Assembly: GCF_022436675.1 (NCBI RefSeq)
Contig: NZ_JAKUJZ010000004.1
Coordinates: 248,001 to 312,000, forward strand
Source of the DNA: Rheinheimera hassiensis
Lineage (GTDB): Bacteria > Pseudomonadota > Gammaproteobacteria > Enterobacterales > Alteromonadaceae
Direction of reading: 5' to 3'
DNA: 64,000 nt
In this document: piece after piece, positions 1 through 8,548 of the stretch
Numbering within the stretch: position 1 is the first letter of the stretch
How the letters are laid out: the number at the start of each line of letters is the position of its first letter
The notes under the pieces: model-generated
What the model saw: only the letters and a program-made list of their open reading frames with translations
Told to the model about the DNA's origin: nothing
Databases searched by the model: none
Made by a program: the position numbers and the translations under genes

Positions 1-183
1 CATTAACGGCATTAAATCGGCGATGGCATAAATACGGGTGCGGTCTTCATAGCGTAGCGGCAGATGAAATAAAATATCCTGCACGCTTTGTATACCGAGT
101 TTTTTCAACCGCTCGGCTACTTTGGCACCTACACCTTTGATGGCAGAAACAGGTTGGCTGGCAACAGAATCGGCTGACGTCAT
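1..183 (-). CDS. recG: ATP-dependent DNA helicase RecG, N-terminal part (cut by window edge)
   Basis: Only the first 61 residues are in the window; the gene continues to the left. The translation contains the start of the RecG wedge domain: an I-K-G-V-G-A-K helix-hairpin-helix-like stretch followed by an F-H-L-P-L-R-Y-E-D-R-T motif, which I recognise from RecG. RecG remodels stalled replication forks and branched DNA. The ATG shares one base with the TGA stop of the preceding solute-binding protein gene (TGATG), so the two are probably translationally coupled. Location downstream of spoT matches the E. coli spoT-recG neighbourhood, except that trmH is not between them here. Confidence 0.93.
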   Translation of the reverse strand, partial: MTSADSVASQPVSAIKGVGAKVAERLKKLGIQSVQDILFHLPLRYEDRTRIYAIADLMPLM

Positions 184-1007
184 CAGGGCTGTGTATTCAA
201 CTGGGGGGCAGGTCTGGTTGGCGCAGCATATAAACGCTCTACCGTGCCGTCGTTTAACATTGTGGCCAGATGTTGGCGCAGTATAGGTTCCATTGCTGCA
301 TAAGGGCTTAGCCGTGACAAGCCAACATGAATAAAGCCAGACTGGCCGCGGCTGAAGTCGATACCCGCATTACGGAATTTATTATGGTAACTGCTGACAC
401 CGTTAATAGCTTCAGATGTACTGACGGTAGGTGCGACTAAGCCATCTACCCGGCCCCGTATGACCATTTCCAGCCCGGCTTCAATTGAGTCTACTTCAAC
501 AATCTGACGTTGTTTTTGCTTTAGTAATGCCATTAGCGCCGGAGAATAAATATAGCCGCGGATACTCACCAGTGTTAGTTGCTGTAACTGTGCTTCGGTT
601 TCTACCTGACGCCTGTCATCCTGGCGGACAAACAGGCTTTCCGGCACTGTTTTATTGTAGGGTAAGAGGTGCATGATGCCGTCACGCTCGGCACTGAATT
701 TCAGGTTAGACATTAAATCTACTTTGCCTTCTGCCATCAGCCGCAGGCAGCGGGCTACCGGTGTCTGTGGTGTAAAAACCAGTTTAAAGCCTGCACGGCG
801 GGCTAGCTCCTGCATTAAATCAACCGACGGGCCGTAAGGTGTGGTGACATCTTCATAATGATGAAAGCGGGAAAAGTGATCCAGACACCAAAGCAGCTGC
901 GGTTCGCTTTCGCCCGGTAGTGGCTCCTCTGCCTGCACTGTTGCAGTTGCCAGCCAACTGGCCAGCATAACGGTAGCAGTAAGGCACAGCAGACGGGCTT
1001 TAGTCAT
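183..1007 (-). CDS. Periplasmic solute-binding protein (SBP_bac_3-like)
   Basis: This is a 274-residue protein with a clear signal peptide (basic start, hydrophobic stretch, probable cleavage after V-Q-A near residue 26). The rest resembles type-2 periplasmic binding proteins for polar amino acids, including a G-P-S-V-D-L-M-Q-E-L-A-R-R-A-G segment and the V-D-L-M-S-N-L motif typical of the ligand cleft. No ABC permease or ATPase gene lies nearby, so it may serve as a sensor or orphan binding protein rather than as part of a transporter. It starts 7 bases after ridA stops and overlaps the recG start by one base, so it is likely in the gmk-recG transcript. The substrate cannot be told from sequence. 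Confidence 0.8.
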   Translation of the reverse strand: MTKARLLCLTATVMLASWLATATVQAEEPLPGESEPQLLWCLDHFSRFHHYEDVTTPYGPSVDLMQELARRAGFKLVFTPQTPVARCLRLMAEGKVDLMSNLKFSAERDGIMHLLPYNKTVPESLFVRQDDRRQVETEAQLQQLTLVSIRGYIYSPALMALLKQKQRQIVEVDSIEAGLEMVIRGRVDGLVAPTVSTSEAINGVSSYHNKFRNAGIDFSRGQSGFIHVGLSRLSPYAAMEPILRQHLATMLNDGTVERLYAAPTRPAPQLNTQP

Positions 1008-1014
1008 TGTCGGC

Positions 1015-1407
1015 CTAATGCGTAGAGGGTACTTCCATCACGCCATCTATTTCAATTTGGCTGGCGCGTGGCAGGGCCGATACCTGTACGGCGGCGCGGG
1101 CCGGGTAAGGTTCAGCAAAGTACTGGCTCATAATTTCATTTACCGTGGCAAACTGGCCAAGATCAGTAAGGAATATGTTTACCTTTACCATGTCGTTCAG
1201 GCTGCCGCCGGCGGCGTCACATACCGCTGCCAGATTTTTAAATACCTGATGGGTTTGCTCGGCAAAGTTCTCTGATACCAACTGCATAGTGGCCGGTACT
1301 AAAGGGATCTGGCCGGATAAATATACTGTAGTTCCAATTTTTACCGCCTGGCTGTAAGTGCCAATGGCGGCGGGGGCATCGCTGGTACGGATAATCACTT
1401 TAGACAT
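1015..1407 (-). CDS. ridA: RidA family enamine/imine deaminase
   Basis: The 130-residue product matches the YjgF/YER057c/UK114 family in length and motifs: a conserved S-G-Q-I-P-L segment near residue 31, and near the C-terminus the [11 protein letters not shown] motif with the Arg that binds the substrate carboxylate. RidA hydrolyses reactive 2-aminoacrylate and related enamines to keto acids and ammonia, protecting PLP enzymes. It begins 5 bases downstream of spoT, so the two are almost certainly co-transcribed. The same spoT-ridA adjacency is common in gammaproteobacteria, which supports the call. Confidence 0.92.
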   Translation of the reverse strand: MSKVIIRTSDAPAAIGTYSQAVKIGTTVYLSGQIPLVPATMQLVSENFAEQTHQVFKNLAAVCDAAGGSLNDMVKVNIFLTDLGQFATVNEIMSQYFAEPYPARAAVQVSALPRASQIEIDGVMEVPSTH

Positions 1408-1412
1408 GCTGT

Positions 1413-3536
1413 TTATTTCCTTCTGTAAACTTTTTGTACGTCTGGCATCACGCGGATTTTGCGCATTACATTAGCCAGATGCACCCTGTCATGTACGGAC
1501 AGCGTAATTTTAATTACGTATTCACCGGTGTCGCGATCGTCGGTGGCTAAATCCTGAATATTGGAGCCTTGCGAGGCAATCAGGGTGGTAAGTTTAGCCA
1601 ACACGCCCTGACGGTTAACAATAAACACGCGGATATCGCACAGGAACTGTTTATCGCCGGTTTTGTCCCAGCGTACCGGGAAAAACTTACCTGGCTCTTT
1701 GTCCCAGCCTTTAATATTACGGCAGTCGGCCCGGTGTACGTTCAGGCCTTTGCCTGGCGTGGCGTTAGCGACAATGTCGTCGCCCGGTATCGGCCGGCAG
1801 CATTTGCCGAATGTCAGTAACATGCCTTCAGAGCCAATAATAAAGGCTTTGCTTTTCGGCATCGGGCCATTGTTGTCTTTACTGCTGGATTCATCAGAGT
1901 CAAATTCACCCAGCAAACGTCGCGCTACGGCGATGGCCAGCTGATTGCCCAGGCCAATTTCACTGCAAAGCTCGTCTAGCGATTTTTGTTTGGTGTTTTG
2001 CAGTACCTGTTCTATTCGCTCCGGGGCGATATCTTCCAGTTTTACTTCACCCAGCGCCGAGCTTAATAAGCGCCGCCCCAAGCTAATAGATTCATTTTGT
2101 TGCTGTTTTTTCAAGTAGTTACGAATGCCCAAAATAGCCCGGCTGGTAACTACGTAGTTTAGCCAGTTGGCATTGGGTTTACCGCCCGGGCTGGTGACAA
2201 TTTCTACTGTCTGACCGGTTTCCAGTGGTTTGTTCAGCGGGTAAGGGCGCCTGTCTACTTTGGCTCCTACGCAGCGGTTACCAATGTCGGTATGTACGGC
2301 GTAGGCAAAATCTACTGCTGTGGCGCCAATCGGTAGCTCAACAATTTTACCTTTGGGGGAGAACACATACAGCTCGTCTGGGTACAGTTCTGATTTTACA
2401 TTTTCGACAAACTCAGCGCTGTTACCGGCATTTTGCTGTAATTCCAGCAGGCTTTGAATCCACCTTCTGGCACGAATTTGCGCGGTAGTGTCCTGGTGCT
2501 GGCCGTTAGCTTTATACATCCAGTGGGCGGCAATACCCTTGTCGGCCATTTCGTCCATTTCGCGGGTACGCATTTGTATTTCTACCGGTATACCATGCGG
2601 GCCAATTAACGAGGTATGCAGCGACTGATAACCGTTTTGTTTAGGGATGGCGATATAGTCTTTAAAGCGGATTTCAATCGGCTTGTACAGGTTATGCACT
2701 ACACCCAAAGTGCGGTAGCAGTGATCAACGCTATCTACCACTACGCGAAAGGCATAAATGTCCATCACATCGTTGAACATCAACTCTTTGTTTTTCATTT
2801 TTCGGTAAATACTGTACAGGTGTTTTTCCCGGCCGCTAACATCGGCATTAATACCGGCTTGCTCTAAGCGGCCTAAAATTTCATGCTGAATTTTTTCCAG
2901 CAGCTCACGCCGGTTGCCGCGGGCTTGCTTTACCGCTGTAGATAACGCACGGTAACGCATAGGGTACAGTGCCTGAAAACCCCAGTCTTCCAGCTCGTTT
3001 TTAATATTGTGAATACCCAGGCGGTTAGCGATTGGGGCGTACAGTTCGAGGGTTTCTTTGGCAATGCGGCGGCGTTTTTCTGGCCGCAGGGCACCTAAAG
3101 TGCGCATATTGTGGGTGCGATCGGCCAATTTAATTAAAATAACGCGGATGTCCTGCGTCATGGCCATAAACATTTTTTGCAGGTTGGTAACTTCAAATTC
3201 CTGATAGTCTTTGAACTTTACCTTATCAAGCTTGCTTACACCCTGCACCAGCTCTGCTACGGTGTTACCAAACAGCCGGGTTAAATCTTCTTTGCTTACC
3301 GGGGTATCTTCAATCACATCATGCAGCAGGGCAGCCATTAAGGTTTCATGGTCCATGTGCATATCGGCCAGAATACTGCTTACGGCAACAGGGTGGGTTA
3401 TGTAGGGCTCGCCACTGGATCGGGTTTGTGGCGCGTGCGCATCCCTTGCCACTACATAGGCTTGTTGCACTAAGACAACCTGCTCTGGCGGCAAATAGGC
3501 ACTAATCTGGTTTTTCAGACCTTCAAATAAATACAC
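1413..3536 (-). CDS. spoT: Bifunctional (p)ppGpp synthetase/hydrolase SpoT
   Basis: SpoT makes and degrades the alarmone (p)ppGpp. Domains in order: HD hydrolase (about residues 40-145, with L-L-H-D-V-I-E-D-T), RelA/SpoT synthetase (about 235-345, with E-I-Q-M-R-T and H-W-M-Y-K), TGS (about 385-445), a helical/CC region with C-C-R-P-I-P-G-D-D, and a C-terminal ACT domain. I place the start at GTG 3536, because the protein then begins V/M-Y-L-F-E as in E. coli SpoT and a GGGAG ribosome-binding site sits just upstream; an upstream TTG at 3548 would swallow that site. The length is then 707 residues, close to 702 in E. coli. It lies between rpoZ and ridA. The intact hydrolase motif fits SpoT rather than RelA. 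Confidence 0.96.
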   Translation of the reverse strand: MYLFEGLKNQISAYLPPEQVVLVQQAYVVARDAHAPQTRSSGEPYITHPVAVSSILADMHMDHETLMAALLHDVIEDTPVSKEDLTRLFGNTVAELVQGVSKLDKVKFKDYQEFEVTNLQKMFMAMTQDIRVILIKLADRTHNMRTLGALRPEKRRRIAKETLELYAPIANRLGIHNIKNELEDWGFQALYPMRYRALSTAVKQARGNRRELLEKIQHEILGRLEQAGINADVSGREKHLYSIYRKMKNKELMFNDVMDIYAFRVVVDSVDHCYRTLGVVHNLYKPIEIRFKDYIAIPKQNGYQSLHTSLIGPHGIPVEIQMRTREMDEMADKGIAAHWMYKANGQHQDTTAQIRARRWIQSLLELQQNAGNSAEFVENVKSELYPDELYVFSPKGKIVELPIGATAVDFAYAVHTDIGNRCVGAKVDRRPYPLNKPLETGQTVEIVTSPGGKPNANWLNYVVTSRAILGIRNYLKKQQQNESISLGRRLLSSALGEVKLEDIAPERIEQVLQNTKQKSLDELCSEIGLGNQLAIAVARRLLGEFDSDESSSKDNNGPMPKSKAFIIGSEGMLLTFGKCCRPIPGDDIVANATPGKGLNVHRADCRNIKGWDKEPGKFFPVRWDKTGDKQFLCDIRVFIVNRQGVLAKLTTLIASQGSNIQDLATDDRDTGEYVIKITLSVHDRVHLANVMRKIRVMPDVQKVYRRK

Positions 3537-3660
3537 CGGTGCTCCCAAACTGCGACAGCAAATAAAACACGCCGTTAAGCGCGGGATTTATTATGAATAT
3601 ACGTCTATTTATCACAGTTGCCAACGGCTAAACGCCGCTGGCCTGCAGATGGCGGGGTTT

Positions 3661-3936
3661 TTAGTGGTCTGAACCAATAATGGCAGCTACAGCAGCCATT
3701 TCTGACGCTTCCTGCTGGATTTGGTCGCGACGCTCCTGCTCATCCAGTACGGAATTCGTAATAAAACCTTTTTCAATTTCGCGCAGTGCAACTACGGTAG
3801 GCTTGTCGTTTTCAACATCTACCATCGGCTCTTTGCCTTCTACCGCTAACTGACGGGCACGGCGTGCGGCCACCAGAATTAAGTCAAAACGGTTACCAAT
3901 TTTATCTACTGCATCTTGAACAGTTACGCGTGCCAT
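3661..3936 (-). CDS. rpoZ: RNA polymerase omega subunit
   Basis: The 91-residue protein begins [10 protein letters not shown] and contains the conserved [15 protein letters not shown] motif of omega. Omega helps RNA polymerase assembly by binding the beta-prime C-terminus, and in proteobacteria forms part of a ppGpp site. The gene sits between gmk and spoT, the classical arrangement. An AT-rich 124-base gap with no obvious intrinsic terminator separates it from spoT. Confidence 0.97.
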   Translation of the reverse strand: MARVTVQDAVDKIGNRFDLILVAARRARQLAVEGKEPMVDVENDKPTVVALREIEKGFITNSVLDEQERRDQIQQEASEMAAVAAIIGSDH

Positions 3937-3981
3937 TTACCACTCCAGTGTTCGGGCCATCACAAGACCGACTAGTTTACG

Positions 3982-4614
3982 CTAATTTGCTGTTTTCGCC
4001 AACAGTTGCTTAAGCAACCGGTTATGCTTACTGGCCTGGCTGCCATAGCCGTTGCGCTGTGCCAGTACAATGCGTTCAAACTCGGCTAAGGCGGTGTCAA
4101 AGTTATCGTTAATAATTAAGTATTCGTATTCGTCTGCATGGCTCATTTCGTTGTGTGCCTGCGCCATACGTTTAGCAATAACCTCGTTTGAGTCCTGACC
4201 GCGCTGGTTTAACCGTTGTTCCAGCTCAGCAAGGCTGGGGGGCAGAATAAAAATGCCTTTAGCCGACGGTGCCTGTTGGCGGATTTGCCGCGCGCCTTGC
4301 CAGTCGATATCGAGAAAAACGTCTATGCCCTGGCTTAAGCTAGCGCGAATAGTGCTTTTTGAAGTGCCATAGTAATTACCGAACACTTCGGCCCATTCTA
4401 AGAATTCATCCCTGGCAATCAGCGCTTTAAACTGCTCAACGCTGATAAAATGATAGTGCACGCCATCTTGCTCGCCCGGACGTGGCAAGCGGGTGGTATG
4501 CGATACGCTGACCTGCATATCGCTGTGGTTTTTTAACAGTGCCTGGATCAGGCTGGATTTACCGGCGCCGCTTGGCGCCGAAATAATAAACAGATTACCG
4601 GCAAGTTCCTGCAT
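3982..4614 (-). CDS. gmk: Guanylate kinase
   Basis: This enzyme phosphorylates GMP to GDP. The P-loop [10 protein letters not shown] is near residue 10, followed by [11 protein letters not shown] with the GMP-binding Arg/Tyr region and a D-I-D-W-Q-G-A motif. I use ATG 4614, which gives about 210 residues, matching the family length (207 in E. coli). The reading frame stays open to a TTG at 4674, but that 20-residue extension has no counterpart in Gmk. It is the first gene of the gmk-rpoZ-spoT transcript, and a structured repeat (4699-4793) lies in its upstream region. Confidence 0.96.
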   Translation of the reverse strand: MQELAGNLFIISAPSGAGKSSLIQALLKNHSDMQVSVSHTTRLPRPGEQDGVHYHFISVEQFKALIARDEFLEWAEVFGNYYGTSKSTIRASLSQGIDVFLDIDWQGARQIRQQAPSAKGIFILPPSLAELEQRLNQRGQDSNEVIAKRMAQAHNEMSHADEYEYLIINDNFDTALAEFERIVLAQRNGYGSQASKHNRLLKQLLAKTAN

Positions 4615-4698
4615 GGGGTTGACGCCTGAAAATAAAAGAATGCGGATTTTAGACGCTGTTGGTCGTTGCTGCAAATAAGATGAGATTGTTTAGCAAGG

Positions 4699-4793
4699 AG
4701 TCGGTGTACCCTAAATCAACCGTTGCAGGCCAGGATGGCCGAATCGAGCCCCCAGGGATGGGTTTACGGCGTGTTGATGTGGGTATACCGGCT
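4699..4793 (+). repeat. Structured dispersed repeat, family 1 (short copy)
   Basis: The element shares several blocks with 50030-50193: AATCAACCGTTGCAGGCCAG, then ATCGAGCCCCC, GGGATGGGTT or ATGGATGGGTT, and ACGGCGTGTTGATGTG. The ends pair: 4699-4711 with 4781-4793 (13 pairs, two of them G-T), and 4715-4720 with 4773-4778. Inside are two small hairpins, GGCC-AGGAT-GGCC and GAGCCC-to-GGGTTT, whose tips read CAGGATG and CAGGGATG. It sits between the minus-strand genes for a DUF4442 protein and gmk. I know no named family for it. Confidence 0.75.
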
Positions 4794-4812
4794 CCGTGTG
4801 CACCAGAGCCGG
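4788..4812 (-). terminator. Stem-loop just past the DUF4442 gene stop
   Basis: CCGGCTC (4788-4794) pairs perfectly with GAGCCGG (4806-4812) across an 11-base loop. On the minus strand it begins a few bases after the stop of the DUF4442 gene. It has no run of T, so it is a weak candidate for intrinsic termination. It competes with the outer stem of the family 1 repeat, because both use GGCT at 4790-4793. Confidence 0.4.
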
Positions 4813-4817
4813 ATGGC

Positions 4818-5303
4818 TTAACTCTTCTGCTGTTTAGCTTTAACCGATAATGTCAGGGTAAAGGTTGCCATCGGTTCGTCGCCATGCAGTGTCGGGCAGG
4901 TTATTACCACCGACACCGGCTTATTAATGCGCTCGCCTGTGGCTAACGATTCGTCAATCATGGCGTCAATAACATCGCCATCATGGCTGGTAAAGTGTAC
5001 TGTTGCTTCTGGCCGTTTTAAAAACTGGCCCTGCACATCTTTAAAGGCAAAATTGGCATTTACACCACGTGCTTTGGCTTTGCTAAATACTAAAAACGCG
5101 CCGGCTAAGTCAGCACCTATAGCCAAAGCACCAAAATAAATACTGCCTAAATGGTTTTTCGTGCGCCAGCTGTGCGGCATGGTGACTTCCAGCGTTTTGC
5201 TGCTCATACGGACAATTTTGGGTGAACAAAAGCCAATCAGCGGAATATAACGCCAGGCGAATAATTTTAAGCCCCAGTTGGCTTTGCGCAGGGAAATAGC
5301 CAT
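4818..5303 (-). CDS. DUF4442 hotdog-fold protein, thioesterase-like
   Basis: The 161-residue protein resembles the DUF4442/YiiD C-terminal group of hotdog thioesterase-like proteins: an N-terminal helix-rich segment, then H-L-G-S-I-Y-F-G-A-L-A-I-G-A-D-L-A-G, which corresponds to the hotdog central helix. No signal peptide is evident. The substrate is unknown; acyl-CoA is an inference from the fold. It is transcribed on its own from the same intergenic region as the divergent GGDEF sensor gene. Confidence 0.75.
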   Translation of the reverse strand: MAISLRKANWGLKLFAWRYIPLIGFCSPKIVRMSSKTLEVTMPHSWRTKNHLGSIYFGALAIGADLAGAFLVFSKAKARGVNANFAFKDVQGQFLKRPEATVHFTSHDGDVIDAMIDESLATGERINKPVSVVITCPTLHGDEPMATFTLTLSVKAKQQKS

Positions 5304-5479
5304 AGCATGGCTCCTGTATTGAAATTTGGCTTGAGCTTACACTGGTATGACCATTGCTGCAACCTGACCGTTGATGCTGCAAAAAATACCACTCGTCAGG
5401 TTTATACTGCCTCGGGTAAAGCAAGCTATAGTAAAGTCGAATTGAAATTAACTTTTTGCAGGTAGCGGATATTAATAAC

Positions 5480-8443
5480 GTGCGTTGTTGTCATCTGGTG
5501 TTACTTCTTTCCCTCTTACTAAGCTGTCTGAATGTGCCACAGGCAACAGCTTTGGTGCTGACACAGGATGATTACTTATACCGTATCTGGTCGGTAGAAG
5601 CCGGGCTGCCACAAATTTCAGTTACGGCAATAGCACAGGATGCCCAGGGCTTTATCTGGCTGGGTACGCAAAATGGCCTGGCCCGTTTTGATGGCCTCAA
5701 TTTTAAGGTATACAACACCGCCAATACGCCGGCGTTACCCTCTAACCTGATCTCAGCACTACACATAGATGCCCGGCAGCGGCTATGGGTTGGCACTGTT
5801 AATGGTTTGGTAAGGCTGCAAAACCATGAATTTAGCCGCTTGGATCAACAACAAGATGCTGTCGGATCGGTGAGCAGTTTTGCAGAGCTGGCAGACGGCA
5901 CTATGTTGATTGGCGCCACCCGGTTATTCCGTTGGCATGAGCAATTAGAACAATTGCAGCCGGTAGCGGAACATGATGGCCAGGTATTTCAGCTGCATCA
6001 GCAGCATGACACGGTGTGGATTGGCGCTCTAAACGGCTTTGCCACACTTAATGCCGATGGTTATCAGTGGTATCCGGCACCGGGGCAGGTGTCGGCCCTG
6101 CAAATTTCTGAGATAGCCGTACAGGGTACTGATGTATATCTGGGATCAAACCTCGGGTTGTTTAGCTGGCAAAACAAACAGTGGCAACAGTTAGCTTTAC
6201 CGGGGTTGCCAACAGATACCCGTATAGAGTTATTGTATCGTGATCCACAGCAGCAATTATGGGTAACCACCTACGACAAGCTTTACAACATGCAAAACGG
6301 TGTATTAGCCGAAACTGATTTTGTCAGTAATAAGCAGGGCGACTTTGTCTGGGTTGAAAGTATGTTGCAGGACAAGCACGGCAATTTGTGGCTGGGCAGT
6401 CATTCTCATGGCCTGAAGCGGTTACGCCGCGCATCCACGCAACGGTTTAGCCGGGCACAGGGGATACCCGACCCTTATGTCTGGGCTCTGATGCCCTGGC
6501 AGCAACATGTGCTGGTTGGTACCAGTAATGGTTTGGCTTTGCTGCAATATGGCCAGTTTCAGCCATTAACCGCCAATCAGTACCTGCCAAACAACTTTGT
6601 CTATAGCATGTTGCTGGACACGCAGCAGCGGCTATGGGTAGGCACTCGCGCCGGTTTAAGCCAGCTTGATGGCACAACACTGGCCTGGCAGCGTAACTAT
6701 GCGGCTATCGCCCATTTGCTGGTAACCACGCTGGCGCAGGAAGATGAGCGCATTTGGGTTGGTACCAACGGTGGTTTGTTTTATTTGCAGCAGGATGAAC
6801 TGCAGCAGCACGAAGTACCAGAAGTACTGCGCCAGGCCAAAGTGCGGATAGTGTTTCCGGACAGCCGGCAGCGGTTATGGGTAGGCACCGAAAATGGCTT
6901 GTATTTACGTGATGCCAACGGCTTTAACCGGGTTGACGATATGCCGTTGTCGGGCAGTTTTGTTAGTACCCTTAAAGAATTCGCTGATGGCACTATATTG
7001 GTTGGCGGCCTTGATCAGGGTTTTGTACTGGGGCAGCCGGGGCAGTGGCAATGGTTTAATCAGCAAAATGGCTTACCTGGCAGCGGAGCCCTGCATGCTG
7101 AATTGGTCGACAATCAGTTGTTGATCAGCAATTTTCAGGGATTTTACCGCGTAAATTACCGTAGTTTGCTGGAGGGCCGTGTAGAGCAGTTATATATGTT
7201 GGTGGACGACCGCAGGCCGGAAGCTGCCACCGATTCACATCGTTGCTGCAATGGCGCAGGCAGCAGCAAAGGCGCTGTGCATCAGGGGCGGGTATGGTAT
7301 CCGACACTGGACGGCGTGGTATCTCTGCCGCTGCAGCAGTTAATCCAGCATGGCCCTTTGCCTCTACCCGTACTGGAAAGTTTATCCGCTGATGATCAAC
7401 ACTACCGCAACAGTGAAGCCAGATTACCGCCAGAGCAGCGCGACTGGCATTTTCGTTTTACCGCACCTTACTATGTGCAGGCGTCATCAGTGCAGTTTCG
7501 TTACCAGTTGCAAGGGTACGACGCCCATTGGATTGATGCAGGCAACCGGCGGGAGGCCTTTTATACCAACCTGCCGCCCGGCCATTACAGCTTTAACGTA
7601 CAGGTACGGGTGGCGGCCGATTACCGCTGGAGTGATGCAGTAACCATGGACATACGCTTAACGCCTTACTGGCATGAAACTACCTGGGCACGCGGCGTAT
7701 TAACCATATTGTTTATATTGCTATTATGGGGCCTGTACCGCTGGCGCTTGCTGGCGTTGGCCCGTTCGCAGCGCCGGCTAGCCAAATTGGTGGCCGCTCG
7801 CACCCAGGAGTTACACCTGGCTAATGAAAAACTAAAACTCATGAGTATGCAGGATGCCCTGACAGGCTTGCACAACAGGCATTATCTGGACAGTAATATC
7901 CAGCAGATATTGGCGCGGGCCAACCGCCACGCCGATCCGCTGATCTGGGTTTTACTCGATCTGGATTACTTTAAACGCATTAATGACAGCCTTGGCCATC
8001 AAACCGGTGACAATATATTAATGGTGGTGGCCGATATTCTGCGCCAGAACAGCCGGGGTTCTGATCACGCAATTCGCTGGGGCGGGGAAGAGTTCTTGTT
8101 GATCCTCGAACACAGTGAAGACGCCGAGTTAGTGTTACAGCGTATTCAGGATGCTATACGCCAATATCCCTGGCAAAAAAATATGGCCCTGCAACAACCG
8201 CTAACCTGCTCAATTGGCGCGGTGGCGCAGTTAACCAACTGGGACTGGCAGCACAGCCTACGCCTGGCTGATCAGGCGTTGTACTGGGTAAAAGAGCATG
8301 GTCGTGACGGTTATATGTTGCTGCTGGCTGTTGCTCCGCTGCCGGCTGACACGCTGGCAGATACCACCTCAATAACCAGTTTACTGGCAGAAGGTAAACT
8401 GCATGCCATCAGTAACAAAGACTTTACTACGCAGCCAGGCTGA
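5480..8443 (+). CDS. Periplasmic beta-propeller sensor with GGDEF diguanylate cyclase
   Basis: A protein of about 987 residues. A signal peptide (R-C-C-H-L-V-L-L-L-S-L-L-L-S, cleavage after A-T-A) is followed by many Reg_prop repeats of the form G-(F/N)-(I/L)-W-(L/V)-G-T-xx-G-L. After these come a Y_Y_Y domain (about 640-730), one membrane helix (about 745-765), a short coiled coil, and a C-terminal GGDEF domain. The active site reads GGEEF and an inhibitory R-G-S-D site lies five residues before it, so it should make cyclic di-GMP with product inhibition. The start is uncertain: GTG 5480 puts the signal peptide at the N-terminus with a weak CGGA site upstream, while TTG 5456 lacks a ribosome-binding site. 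The ligand is unknown. Confidence 0.88.
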   Translation: MRCCHLVLLLSLLLSCLNVPQATALVLTQDDYLYRIWSVEAGLPQISVTAIAQDAQGFIWLGTQNGLARFDGLNFKVYNTANTPALPSNLISALHIDARQRLWVGTVNGLVRLQNHEFSRLDQQQDAVGSVSSFAELADGTMLIGATRLFRWHEQLEQLQPVAEHDGQVFQLHQQHDTVWIGALNGFATLNADGYQWYPAPGQVSALQISEIAVQGTDVYLGSNLGLFSWQNKQWQQLALPGLPTDTRIELLYRDPQQQLWVTTYDKLYNMQNGVLAETDFVSNKQGDFVWVESMLQDKHGNLWLGSHSHGLKRLRRASTQRFSRAQGIPDPYVWALMPWQQHVLVGTSNGLALLQYGQFQPLTANQYLPNNFVYSMLLDTQQRLWVGTRAGLSQLDGTTLAWQRNYAAIAHLLVTTLAQEDERIWVGTNGGLFYLQQDELQQHEVPEVLRQAKVRIVFPDSRQRLWVGTENGLYLRDANGFNRVDDMPLSGSFVSTLKEFADGTILVGGLDQGFVLGQPGQWQWFNQQNGLPGSGALHAELVDNQLLISNFQGFYRVNYRSLLEGRVEQLYMLVDDRRPEAATDSHRCCNGAGSSKGAVHQGRVWYPTLDGVVSLPLQQLIQHGPLPLPVLESLSADDQHYRNSEARLPPEQRDWHFRFTAPYYVQASSVQFRYQLQGYDAHWIDAGNRREAFYTNLPPGHYSFNVQVRVAADYRWSDAVTMDIRLTPYWHETTWARGVLTILFILLLWGLYRWRLLALARSQRRLAKLVAARTQELHLANEKLKLMSMQDALTGLHNRHYLDSNIQQILARANRHADPLIWVLLDLDYFKRINDSLGHQTGDNILMVVADILRQNSRGSDHAIRWGGEEFLLILEHSEDAELVLQRIQDAIRQYPWQKNMALQQPLTCSIGAVAQLTNWDWQHSLRLADQALYWVKEHGRDGYMLLLAVAPLPADTLADTTSITSLLAEGKLHAISNKDFTTQPG

Positions 8444-8548
8444 TATTTTCGTGTTAGCGGCGACACTGTAAAGCCAACAGCCCGCTGTGCTAAAATAGCC
8501 GCCTTTCGCCGGTAAGCTTTTACCGCGCCAGTAATACAGGAGCCTGCA

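Noticed and set aside
3536..3548. TTG start for spoT at 3548
   Set aside because: The GGGAG ribosome-binding site would lie inside the coding region, and the added residues are not found in SpoT proteins. GTG 3536 fits both.
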